Positions 54,258 to 62,250 of a stretch of 64,000 nucleotides of DNA are shown here, piece after piece. The position numbers and the translations under genes were made by a program. The notes under the pieces are model-generated. The model was not told the DNA's origin. It worked only from the letters and a program-made list of their open reading frames with translations, and searched no databases. Positions within the stretch are counted from its first letter, which is position 1, and each line of letters starts with the position of its first letter. This DNA is from Bog-473 sp963788585 (GTDB lineage: Bacteria > Actinomycetota > Acidimicrobiia > Acidimicrobiales > RAAP-2). The stretch lies in the NCBI GenBank assembly GCA_963788585.1, contig CAWBHA010000003.1:1488001-1552000 (forward strand), in the 5' to 3' direction.

Positions 54258-54834
54258 GGACGTCTCTACGCAAATTGGCCTTCCGACACAAGAGCGGCCG
54301 CTACGTCGCTCCAAGCATCGCCAGCGGCCCTACTAACGGCAGAACCTCGCCTATCCCCAGGGTCTCGGCGACCCGCCGTTCTGACTAGGCCCCCGCCCTG
54401 AGCTGGAGTCGATTCCTCAGAAGTGGCGGGTTGGCTAGGGAGCCAAATGCCCTGACGCGCATCCCTCCTAGACGCGCTGATGTGTTGCTAGCGCACGTCA
54501 GTCCCGCGACCAGGTGAAGACATGACAACCGTTGCGAGTTAGGCCTTTCCAGCGGCAACCGCTCGGACCTAGCGACGGTTCAGCCCGGCGCGCGAATGGA
54601 AGCGCAGGAGGCCCGTGGGTCCACTTGTTTGCTTGACAGGTATGCACCACTTTCAGGCGTGGCGCTTGGTAGACATGGGGCGGTTTAGCCACGGATCACC
54701 GCTACACGCCGCGGCCAATGTCCGTGCCCGCTGCGTGCCCTAACCGTCGAAAAAGGCCGCGAAACGACGCGAACCTCAAACTCCCGCCGAGCTGGGAGGT
54801 TCACCAACATCGCTGGTCCCCGACTCGTCGGTAT

Positions 54835-54883
54835 CCACCCTCTCAAGGTGGCGACAGGGGTTCGAATCCCGTTGCGGCTGCTT
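54835..54883 (+). repeat. tRNA-Glu 3'-half copy (second attachment-type repeat)
   Basis: CCACCCTCTCAAGGTGGCGA and the following T arm through GCTGCTT match 43424-43472 with two differences. No 5' half of a tRNA precedes it, so it is not a functional tRNA. It most likely marks an element boundary (attR/attL). The DNA from 54884 to 55059 shows no supported gene. Confidence 0.7.
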
Positions 54884-55059
54884 CAAAACCAGTTCAGATG
54901 GATGATCTGGGCGACGGCTGCTCGCGGGCCGATTAAGCGGTACGCCAGTGATTCGTGGTTCACCTGGTAGAGGGTCGAAGTAGGTCCCATAACCCGGAGT
55001 GTTCGATCCGGAACGTCTTCTATCTCAATCCCGTTGCGCAAACTCAATAATATCGTCGC

Positions 55060-56556
55060 GTGACGGCGACTCCACGGTTGAAGTCGCATCGCTGGGCGGC
55101 GAACTATCGCCGGCGGATGCTGATCGCATTGCTAGCGGTCTGCTCGGTCCTGACACTCACCTTCACGTCTGGTTCGGGTATCGCCACGGCTTCCTTGACT
55201 CCAGCCGGCATTTCCTGGTCGCCATGCCCCAAGGTGACGGGGTACCTCTGCGGTTCGCTCCACGTGCCGATTGACTATGGGCTCCCTTCCCGTGGGACGT
55301 TGTCTCTGGCTGTCATCGAGCACTCTGTGCCCGACAGCAAGGGGGTGATCGTGTTCAATCCGGGAGGGCCAGGTGAGAGTGGGGTCCTCATCCTTCCCAT
55401 CCTGGCGTCGTTCGTTCCAACATCGGTACGGAGCCAGTTCACTTTGGTGAGCTTCGATGAACGGGGAACCGGGTCGAGCGACCCGCTTCTCTGCGGGCCG
55501 ACCCCTGCAGCAGCGAGCAGCGCCGTGGCCGGGACCTTGGCTGCGGCGCGTACGTTCTCCGGTCTGGATGGCTCATGTCGTTCCCGTTATCCCGAGCTGT
55601 TCCCGACCGTCGACACCACGACTTCCGCTCGGGATATGAACAGTCTCCGCATGGCTCTCGGGGTCGACCGAATCAACTACTACGGACTGTCCTATGGCAC
55701 TGTCCTTGGGTCCGTCTACCGGCAGCTGTTCCCGAGTCACGTGCGCTCGATGGTGCTCGACGGAGCGGTCGACGCCAACTTGAGTCTCTCAGCAGATGCC
55801 ACATTCGAAGCGCCGGCCATCCAGGCGGCGCTCGAGCATGCACTTTCCAGTTGTCCGGCGCTATCAGGTTGCGCCCTGGGGTCCAACCCAGTCGGCTCTT
55901 ATGAACAACTTGCTGCTCGGCTCACCCAGACTCCGCTGCCACCACCCGGCGATGGTGACAACATTCCGGTAACCGTTGGTGACTTGATGACCGCAACCTT
56001 GCTCTATCTCTCTGCACCGACTCTCACCCCTGGCTACTTTCCCGCCCTGTCAGCGGCGATTGCGGGGAACGGCGCCCCGCTGCGTTCAGTAGCCCTGGGC
56101 CTCGAGACCGATTTGAATGGAAACTCGCTGGTTGGTGCCCTCTGGAGCATTACCTGCAACGACGCCGCAGCCCACCCGAACGGCGCCGGCACCGCTTCCC
56201 TGGCTCGGACGCTGGCGGCGCGGTTTCCGCTCGGTGGTGCGGAAGCCGTTGCCAATAACCTCATCGGCTGTCCGGGATGGACCGGCTCGACTGGAGCCGT
56301 CGCCCATCTTGCTCCGATCCGAAATCAACCGCCGCTCATTATTGGCAATACCTTTGATCCCAACACTCCCTATGCCGTTGCACGACGGTTGGCTCCCGCA
56401 GTCGGGGGACAGCTGGTCACGTACGTCGGATACGGGCACAGCTGGCTGCTCAATGGATCGGCGAATATCTGCATGCAAGAAGTTGTGAGCAGCTACCTCA
56501 TCGACGGCACGTTGCCGGCCCCGGGCACTCGTTGCGCCTCCTCAGACGGCAACTGA
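55060..56556 (+). CDS. Secreted alpha/beta-hydrolase, TAP-like (tripeptidyl aminopeptidase-type)
   Basis: Protein of 498 residues from a GTG at 55060. Signal sequence MLIALLAVCSVLTLTFTSGSG lies after about 20 residues. ISWSPCPKVTGYLCGSLHVPIDY, IVFNPGGPGESGVLI (oxyanion), INYYGLSYGTVLGSVYRQLFP (nucleophile Ser), IIGNTFDPNTPYAVARRL (acid) and YVGYGHSWLLNGS (His) fit the SCO7095/TAP-like family of exported peptidases or esterases. The C-terminal TAP-like domain has paired cysteines. The ribosome site is weak, so the start is approximate. Confidence 0.87.
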   Translation: MTATPRLKSHRWAANYRRRMLIALLAVCSVLTLTFTSGSGIATASLTPAGISWSPCPKVTGYLCGSLHVPIDYGLPSRGTLSLAVIEHSVPDSKGVIVFNPGGPGESGVLILPILASFVPTSVRSQFTLVSFDERGTGSSDPLLCGPTPAAASSAVAGTLAAARTFSGLDGSCRSRYPELFPTVDTTTSARDMNSLRMALGVDRINYYGLSYGTVLGSVYRQLFPSHVRSMVLDGAVDANLSLSADATFEAPAIQAALEHALSSCPALSGCALGSNPVGSYEQLAARLTQTPLPPPGDGDNIPVTVGDLMTATLLYLSAPTLTPGYFPALSAAIAGNGAPLRSVALGLETDLNGNSLVGALWSITCNDAAAHPNGAGTASLARTLAARFPLGGAEAVANNLIGCPGWTGSTGAVAHLAPIRNQPPLIIGNTFDPNTPYAVARRLAPAVGGQLVTYVGYGHSWLLNGSANICMQEVVSSYLIDGTLPAPGTRCASSDGN

Positions 56557-56743
56557 GGCAGCGACATCTCTGCACGGAAGATTCCAGTTCACGCCCTGGG
56601 CAAACGAAGTGATCGCACGGTCTCGCGTCCGACCCGATGTGCTCGGATCATTCAGCCACTTCCACACCTCACGCTCGTGATCTGATGCTTTTGCGAGAGC
56701 GTCCTGCCTGCTAGCCCGTTGTTCACGCGTTCGAGGCGGACAA

Positions 56744-57562
56744 TCAGGCCGCCGTCTCGAACGGAAACCTCTCCCCGGCCTCGATGGGAACGGTCAGACG
56801 GTTCTCGAGGGGCGGGAGCGGACAGGTGGCCAATTCGGTGTAGGCGCACGGGAGATTGCTGGCGCGATTGAAGTCGAGGTGGACCGCACCATCGTCACCC
56901 GGTTCGACCAAAAGCGATCTGACCGGCCCATAGGTCGTTGTGCCCGACGTGGCGTCCGTGAAAAGCACGAGGAAGGTGCCCAAGGTGTGGCCGGGAAACA
57001 CAGTGAGGGCCAGGCGCTGGCCGTCCAACACGAATTGGATGCGACCCGGAGCGTCATAGACGTGCTCGAGGCCCTCGACCGCAGCGCCCACGGTTGTTGG
57101 GCGGGGGCGATCGAAGGCCACGTAGCGTCCGGGGACGACCCAACGCGGCTCGGGCGGATATGCGGGAGTAGAGCGGTACGCCAGGCGCACGGGATTCTCG
57201 GGATGGCGGGGGCGAAGAATGTCGTGACCACCGCGCTTGGCCACCTCGAGCACGGCATCTCCCCAGACCGCGTTGATCCCGCCGCGCTCGGGGATCGCTC
57301 CAAAACAGTGCCTCCCGCGGATTGTCTGACCATCGACGCTCAGCACATCCTCGTCCTCGAGGCTGACAGTTATCCCGTCGGGCCCAGTGGACCAAAGCCC
57401 AGGGGCGTCGTCGAAGCGCTCCGGCTCTGTGCTCAACCAGTGCAGGCTGGTGATGGCCAAGAAGCCGTGGGGACTTGCACGACGTGCCTCATGGTCCCGA
57501 TGCCAGTCTTCCCACTCGGCGACGAACGAGTCGACACGTCCGAGGCTTGTCTCAACGGTCAT
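56744..57562 (-). CDS. DUF1684 family protein
   Basis: Protein of 272 residues from the ATG at 57562 with AAGGAGG upstream. FLAITSLHWLSTEPERFDDAPG, GRYVAFDRPRP, FVLFTDATSGTTTYGPVRSLLVEP and DFNRASNLPCAYTELATCPLPP are strong DUF1684 motifs. The family is of unknown function and often stands beside oxygenases or hydrolases. It overlaps the TauD-like gene by four bases, so the two are co-expressed and probably act in one pathway. Confidence 0.88.
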   Translation of the reverse strand: MTVETSLGRVDSFVAEWEDWHRDHEARRASPHGFLAITSLHWLSTEPERFDDAPGLWSTGPDGITVSLEDEDVLSVDGQTIRGRHCFGAIPERGGINAVWGDAVLEVAKRGGHDILRPRHPENPVRLAYRSTPAYPPEPRWVVPGRYVAFDRPRPTTVGAAVEGLEHVYDAPGRIQFVLDGQRLALTVFPGHTLGTFLVLFTDATSGTTTYGPVRSLLVEPGDDGAVHLDFNRASNLPCAYTELATCPLPPLENRLTVPIEAGERFPFETAA

Positions 57563-58542
57563 GGTGTTCCTCCTTGTTCCATCCTCGGGGACGAGTTCGG
57601 CGCTTCGGCAGCGATTGGCAGGTCGGGGCACACCGGCGCACTGGTTTGATATCCGGACTCGCGCGGACGCTCGCCTTTGATTGTGACACGCTGGATCAAA
57701 CGATGCTGGGTGCCGTAGTCGATCACCACCAGATGCATGGTGGCCCGGTTGTCCCAGAACCCGAGATCGCCTGCCTTCCAGTTGTACCGTACGAGGTACT
57801 TCTGGTCGACCATGTGCTGATAGAGCAGTTCGAGCAGACCGTCGCTCTCTCGACGGGAGAAGCCCTTGATGTGTGAGGTGAATTCGGGGTTCACGAAGAG
57901 GCTTCGTTGCCCAGTTTCGGGATGGGTGCGGACAATGGGATGCTCGACTGGCTGAAGCTGAGTGAACCGCTTGCCTTCCCATTCGCCGTATCCTCTGGCC
58001 CGAATCTGTTCGCCGAATGCGACCTCGCCATCGTGGATAGCAACCAGTCCGTCGAGGAACTGGCGAAATGGGGCAGACAGCCCTTCGTAGGCAGCTTGAG
58101 TGTTGGCGAACACGGTGTCCCCGCCATACTCGGGCATCGCGATCGCATTAAGGATGGAGCCCATTGGCGGGGTGTCCATGAAAGTGACGTCGGTGTGCCA
58201 GCCCTCGCGCCGCGGCTTCCGGGTCGGATCAGGACGGCTGGCATGCTCCTCGCGGCGTTCGGTGTAGTTGATTTCGTTGAGCCCCCAACGACGGTGGTCC
58301 GCGGCCGATGTCGGGTGACCTTCAGTGATCTCGCCGAACTGCGCGGCGAACGCGAAATGCTCGTCGGTCGAGAGGTGCTGCCCCGGAAAGAAAATGACCT
58401 TGTAGTCGAACAGAGCCCGGCGAATCTCGGACACGGAGGCCGACTCCAGCGGCTCACGCAGGTTGACACCTCGAATTTCCGCACCGGTCCTGCCGGTGAG
58501 AGGAGTCAAAGCGAGCTCGACACTCGAGGCAACGGTGGTCAC
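57559..58542 (-). CDS. TauD/TfdA-family Fe(II)/2-oxoglutarate dioxygenase
   Basis: Protein of 327 residues from a GTG at 58542. GAEIRGVNLREPLES opens the domain. GWHTDVTFMDTPPMGSIL holds the HxD iron ligands, FWDNRATMHLVVIDYG the distal histidine, and RLIQRVTIKGERP the 2-oxoglutarate arginine. The family hydroxylates taurine, alkyl sulfates, aryloxyacids and similar substrates; which one cannot be told. It is first in a two-gene operon with DUF1684 and divergent from the LLM oxidoreductase at 58712. Confidence 0.9.
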   Translation of the reverse strand: MTTVASSVELALTPLTGRTGAEIRGVNLREPLESASVSEIRRALFDYKVIFFPGQHLSTDEHFAFAAQFGEITEGHPTSAADHRRWGLNEINYTERREEHASRPDPTRKPRREGWHTDVTFMDTPPMGSILNAIAMPEYGGDTVFANTQAAYEGLSAPFRQFLDGLVAIHDGEVAFGEQIRARGYGEWEGKRFTQLQPVEHPIVRTHPETGQRSLFVNPEFTSHIKGFSRRESDGLLELLYQHMVDQKYLVRYNWKAGDLGFWDNRATMHLVVIDYGTQHRLIQRVTIKGERPRESGYQTSAPVCPDLPIAAEAPNSSPRMEQGGTP

Positions 58543-58711
58543 AATCGGGTTCTCCTACGGGTCATCGGGACCGCCCCGTTTGATCTTCCCACGGTTTTCG
58601 ACCATTGTCGATGTAATTAATAGGGTTTTGATTGACGGCTAGACCGGTCTCACTTTCTGGTGCGAATTTGGGCTCAGGAAGCATTAGGGGAGCCAGCGTG
58701 TTTCACGGAGC

Positions 58712-59764
58712 ATGGTTCCGCTTTCAGTACTTGACCTTGCCACCGTGGCAACGGGGTCAACCCCCGCTCAAGCCTTGAGAGAGACGGTGGAGGTTGCATC
58801 CGAGGCGGAGCGACTCGGATACCGCCGACTCTGGGTAGCTGAGCATCACGGCATGCCCGCGGTGGCTAGTTCCGCACCCGCCGTCCTGATCGCACACCTG
58901 GCCAATGCGACGACTACCCTCCGCGTTGGCTCCGGCGGTGTGATGCTGCCCAACCATGCTCCACTTGTGATCGCCGAACAGTTCGGGACTCTAGAGGCGT
59001 TGCACCCAGGGAGGATCGACCTCGGGTTGGGACGGGCTCCGGGGACCGACCAGATGACGGTGCGGGCCCTCCGGCGCACGCCGGCCATGCACGCGGACAC
59101 GTTTCCAGACGACGTCGTGGAGTTGATCAATTACCTCCTGCCAGGCGAGGGTCGACCAGGTGGCACCCTCGCGAACCCCGGCAGGGGCTACCTTCCTGAA
59201 GTGTGGCTGCTCGGCTCGTCCCTGTTCAGCGCGCAACTCGCGGGAATCCTGGGACTGCCGTACTCCTTCGCGTACCACTTCGCCCCAAAGCTCCTCGACG
59301 CTGCGCTCGACACCTATCGGTCGAACTTCCGGCCTTCGGTGCTGCTCGTCGAGCCCAAGATCATGGTCGCTGTGTCCGTGCTCTGCGCGCCAAACGAGAC
59401 TGAAGCGCGATGGCTGTCGGGCTCGACTGCGCTCAGCATCCTGCACCTACGGACGGGCCGTTTAGGTCCGCTGCCCTCCCCGGAGGAGGCGGCGCAGTAT
59501 TCGTTCACGGCCGCCGAGAAGTCGATCGTTGAGGACGCCATGTCGACTCATCTGATCGGTGACGCGGAGACGGTCATCCTGGGGCTCCGACAGTTGCAGG
59601 AGCGCACCGGGGCAGACGAGGTCATGCTCTCGACGCGAGCCCACTCTTATGAGGCCCGGCTGCGCTCCCTGACTCTGATCGCCAGTGGCTGGGAAACGGC
59701 TACGCAAGCATCCGGTAACGACGACAGCCATCAGCGGGCCGCCTCGGTCAGCCACACGGACTGA
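58712..59764 (+). CDS. LLM-class flavin-dependent oxidoreductase
   Basis: Protein of 350 residues. MVPLSVLDLATVATGSTPAQAL and RRLWVAEHHGMPAVASSAPAVL are marks of the group often annotated as MsnO8/alkanal monooxygenase-like. VGSGGVMLPNHAPLVIAEQFGTL and GRIDLGLGRAPGTD follow. An FMN-using monooxygenase is likely. Beside a TauD-type dioxygenase it may take part in using organosulfur or similar compounds, an inference from position. The 169 bp between the divergent starts is AT-richer (ATGTAATTAATAGGG) and should hold both promoters. Confidence 0.88.
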   Translation: MVPLSVLDLATVATGSTPAQALRETVEVASEAERLGYRRLWVAEHHGMPAVASSAPAVLIAHLANATTTLRVGSGGVMLPNHAPLVIAEQFGTLEALHPGRIDLGLGRAPGTDQMTVRALRRTPAMHADTFPDDVVELINYLLPGEGRPGGTLANPGRGYLPEVWLLGSSLFSAQLAGILGLPYSFAYHFAPKLLDAALDTYRSNFRPSVLLVEPKIMVAVSVLCAPNETEARWLSGSTALSILHLRTGRLGPLPSPEEAAQYSFTAAEKSIVEDAMSTHLIGDAETVILGLRQLQERTGADEVMLSTRAHSYEARLRSLTLIASGWETATQASGNDDSHQRAASVSHTD

Positions 59765-60033
59765 CCGCCCAGCGGCGCTCCGTTTCGATCCGCGCAGGAT
59801 GAGAATCGGATCTTGCTGGGCCGGGAGTGCCCGAGAGAGGTGTACTGATCGAGCGGCGTGGAGACAGCGAGGGGCGGCGTGTGTCGTCCGGGACGGTGGC
59901 GCTGGGCACCCGCTGCCTATCTCATTGCCCAACTACTCGGCCATACCCGGCCTGCCCAAGAAGACGCACTGGACAGCCGCGACGTCCTGAACTGGCCAAA
60001 CAAGACCCCTTCGGACTCAATAGCGAAGCCAAC

Positions 60034-60082
60034 CCGCCCTCTCAAGGTGGCGACACGGGTTCGAATCCCGTTAGGGCTGCTT
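60034..60082 (+). repeat. tRNA-Glu 3'-half copy (third attachment-type repeat)
   Basis: The sequence from CCGCCCTCTCAAGGTGG to GCTGCTT matches 43424-43472 with two differences and continues CATGGGCTTTACCCCA, as after the copy at 44556. No tRNA 5' half precedes it. It probably marks the boundary between the TauD/LLM segment and the trypsin locus segment. The DNA from 59765 to 60033 shows no supported gene. Confidence 0.7.
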
Positions 60083-60151
60083 CATGGGCTTTACCCCAGA
60101 GCCCGAGCCAGCCTTATAAGAGTTGGGTCGTGAGCTACCAGGAGGTAGTCC

Positions 60152-60385
60152 GTGCCCAAGCGATATGCGAGAGAGTTCCGGCGCTCGGCCTGCGAGCGTC
60201 TTGTGGCCGGCGAGAAGGCGACCTCGCTCTCCAAGGAATTCGGTGTTTCAGAGGCGACCCTCTATCTCTGGAAGCGCCAGGCGCGCTCGTCGACGCCGGG
60301 CTACGAGAGGGCGTGAAGAGCTTCGAGGCCGACGAGTTGACACAGGCCTACAAGACCATCGCCGAGCTCGAGGCCGATATGGAGG
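60152..60385 (+). pseudogene. IS3-family OrfA (HTH transposase subunit) remnant
   Basis: A GTG at 60152 with GGAGG upstream starts VPKRYAREFRRSACERLV. The HTH TSLSKEFGVSEATLYLWKRQA follows, and the frame stops at 60316. The rest of OrfA (REGVKSFEADELTQAYKTIAELEADME) continues in another frame to about 60385. OrfB is absent. It sits between the attachment-type repeat and the trypco1 gene, evidence of past transposition at the entrance of that locus. Confidence 0.75.
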
Positions 60386-60541
60386 CTACGGTTCTTTGCA
60401 ATGCACGCGGGTGTAGGAGGCAAGGTCTTTCACCGAGGTAAAGAACCCGTTGATAGTAAGTGAGGTACTAAAGGTGCGGCTTCTAGTCGATGAGACCCTC
60501 GCTATTTGTTCCTATCGAGAAGAAATCACCAAGGACGCGCT

Positions 60542-60871
60542 ATGCCAGAGATGATACTTGTCCTAGAAGATGGATCCACAGTACAACTCGAGGTCGACGA
60601 GAGCCTTGACGGTGAGTTCGCCTTTGCGAGCCGTGGAGACAAACTTCGGGATGAATCCCTCCGTACATTTGAAAAGGGAATTGCTACCGCAGCCGAATTC
60701 GCGAAGAAAGTTCAGGAAACCCTCTCATCCACTGGACTTAACTACTGCCAGGCTCAACTCAACCTTGGGATCACTTTTACAGCGGGTGCCGATGTCAAGA
60801 TTTTGCAAGGTAGCGCAGCGGCGACCGTCCAACTATCCCTGACCTGGGATGCCCAGATCCCAGGCGGCTGA
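60542..60871 (+). CDS. Trypsin-co-occurring domain (trypco1/CU044_2847-like) protein
   Basis: Protein of 109 residues from the ATG at 60542. MILVLEDGSTVQLEVDESLDG, a central helix (FEKGIATAAEFAKKVQETL) and a closing beta-rich half (QLNLGITFTAGADVKILQG, TVQLSLTWDAQ) match the small trypco1-type proteins encoded next to trypsin-like proteases in bacterial conflict and signalling gene clusters. The role is thought to be regulatory, perhaps a protease substrate or inhibitor, but unproven. The next gene, 32 bp downstream, is indeed a trypsin-like protease. GC content here is clearly lower than in the first 43 kb. Confidence 0.75.
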   Translation: MPEMILVLEDGSTVQLEVDESLDGEFAFASRGDKLRDESLRTFEKGIATAAEFAKKVQETLSSTGLNYCQAQLNLGITFTAGADVKILQGSAAATVQLSLTWDAQIPGG

Positions 60872-60903
60872 GCTGTTCATGCTCGCGAGAGGGAAATAAA
60901 TAA

Positions 60904-62250
60904 ATGGCGTCCAACCCCGAGGTTCCGACAATCGACACAACCCGCGGCAGAGCACTTGTCTGCATAACCAAACAGAACGGCGAAGAGATGGTTGGCATGG
61001 GAGTTCTGCTCTCCTACAGCCACATCATCACTTGCGCCCATGTAATCAACGATGCTCTCGGTCGTCCGCCACGAACTCCCGAAAAGCCAACGCCGGATAC
61101 GTCAGTTTCGATTTCGTTTCCGTTCCTGACTGGTGCGCACAATTCGCAATCGGCGACTGTCAAGCACTGGCTACCGCCGCCGCCAGACGAACGATTTACA
61201 ACTCATGATCTCGCACTTCTCGAGCTGGCAGAGCCAGCGCCAGCAGTAGCAACAGTCGCCTCCCCGGTCAGTAGCCCTCCTGACTCGACTCACGACCTGA
61301 CGCTCTATGGTTATCCCTCCGAGCAGAGTGGTCTCTGGGTGGATTGCCGCGTCAAAGATGATCCTCTGGACACGGGTCTTCTTCAGTTGAGGTCGAAGCG
61401 TGGGGAGACTCGGATACGCCCCGGCTATAGCGGCGGAGGTGTGTGGTTAAAGGGCCAGCAGCCTCGACCACGTCTTGTTGGGATTCTTACGGCCGCGTCA
61501 ACGTCCGATCCGACCGCGATGGCCATCCCCGCAACGGCAATCCCGAATTCGTGGATCGGCGAGCTTTGGCCGGCGCTAACTAGTTGGATAGTTTTTGGCG
61601 CTGGGCGTCTCGGGCGGGGATTTCTCAACCTTGTGGCAGATGAAGCAGACGCTAAGACCCTTCTGATTGTCGCCGGCCGCCAAACGAACCGCGACATGAT
61701 TCAGCAGTACAACGAGAATAAGTACAGCGTTCGCCGTTGCGGTTTCCTTGAAGTCTCCCTATCGAACTACCACTTCTTGACTTATGACAATCTGTCCGCA
61801 ATAAGCGAAGTGGTTTCGCAACCTCTTACCCAGGTCCTCTCCACTTCTGTTGGCATCGAGAACCTCGGTGCCGTCGCACTAGCAATCGCACAAGGATTGA
61901 ACGATCGCCCGCATTCTAAGTTGCAAATAATCGCTTGCGAGAACGGCCTCGCCCCAAATGCACCTAAGCACTCGCCGAGCGAAGTCCTAAGAGAACATCT
62001 TACTAATTTGATAGGACTCGACGCTTTAGAGAGGTCTACTGAATTTCCGGAAGCTGTTGCGGACGTGATCGTTCCCGACGCTGGGTCTCTTCACGATCCC
62101 ATAGTCGTGAGCTCCGGTTATCTCTTTCTGGAGAGTACAGAAGCAACGAGGCGCTTATTCGAAGGTTCTCAGATAGTACGACTGTTGAAGCGTGAGGATA
62201 TAGCGATCCTTCGACAGAGGGAAATTGTATTGCCTGAACTCGCTCCATAG
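60904..62250 (+). CDS. Trypsin-like protease fused to mannitol-1-phosphate-dehydrogenase-like Rossmann region
   Basis: Protein of 448 residues. Residues 10-220 are a trypsin-like domain with His46 (IITCAHVI), Asp102 (THDLALLEL) and Ser176 (PGYSGGGVW). From 228 a polyol-dehydrogenase N-domain begins: WIVFGAGRLGRGFLNL (as MtlD GAGNIGRGF), then VLSTSVGIENLGAVALAIAQ and LQIIACENG (as MtlD NIIACEN), then FPEAVADVIVP and DPIVVSS. The frame ends at 62250, eight residues after ILRQRE. The catalytic Lys-x4-Asn-x2-His of the family lies in the next frame, so one base too many (in AGGGAAATTG) breaks a longer protein. No signal peptide, so cytosolic. Confidence 0.82.
   Translation: MASNPEVPTIDTTRGRALVCITKQNGEEMVGMGVLLSYSHIITCAHVINDALGRPPRTPEKPTPDTSVSISFPFLTGAHNSQSATVKHWLPPPPDERFTTHDLALLELAEPAPAVATVASPVSSPPDSTHDLTLYGYPSEQSGLWVDCRVKDDPLDTGLLQLRSKRGETRIRPGYSGGGVWLKGQQPRPRLVGILTAASTSDPTAMAIPATAIPNSWIGELWPALTSWIVFGAGRLGRGFLNLVADEADAKTLLIVAGRQTNRDMIQQYNENKYSVRRCGFLEVSLSNYHFLTYDNLSAISEVVSQPLTQVLSTSVGIENLGAVALAIAQGLNDRPHSKLQIIACENGLAPNAPKHSPSEVLREHLTNLIGLDALERSTEFPEAVADVIVPDAGSLHDPIVVSSGYLFLESTEATRRLFEGSQIVRLLKREDIAILRQREIVLPELAP

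Noticed and set aside
54498..54692. 64-codon minus-strand frame in the 54.3-55.0 kb gap
   Set aside because: No ribosome site, no family resemblance, and lies in DNA with stop-rich surroundings; coding cannot be supported.
54835..54883. Extra tRNA-Glu gene
   Set aside because: Only the anticodon-to-3' half is present, with no acceptor 5' strand or D arm. The same holds for 60034-60082.
62216..62227. Programmed +1 frameshift as the explanation for the split trypsin-dehydrogenase gene
   Set aside because: No known +1 slippery context or stimulating stop codon is present, and similar one-base breaks occur in ordinary genes of the window.
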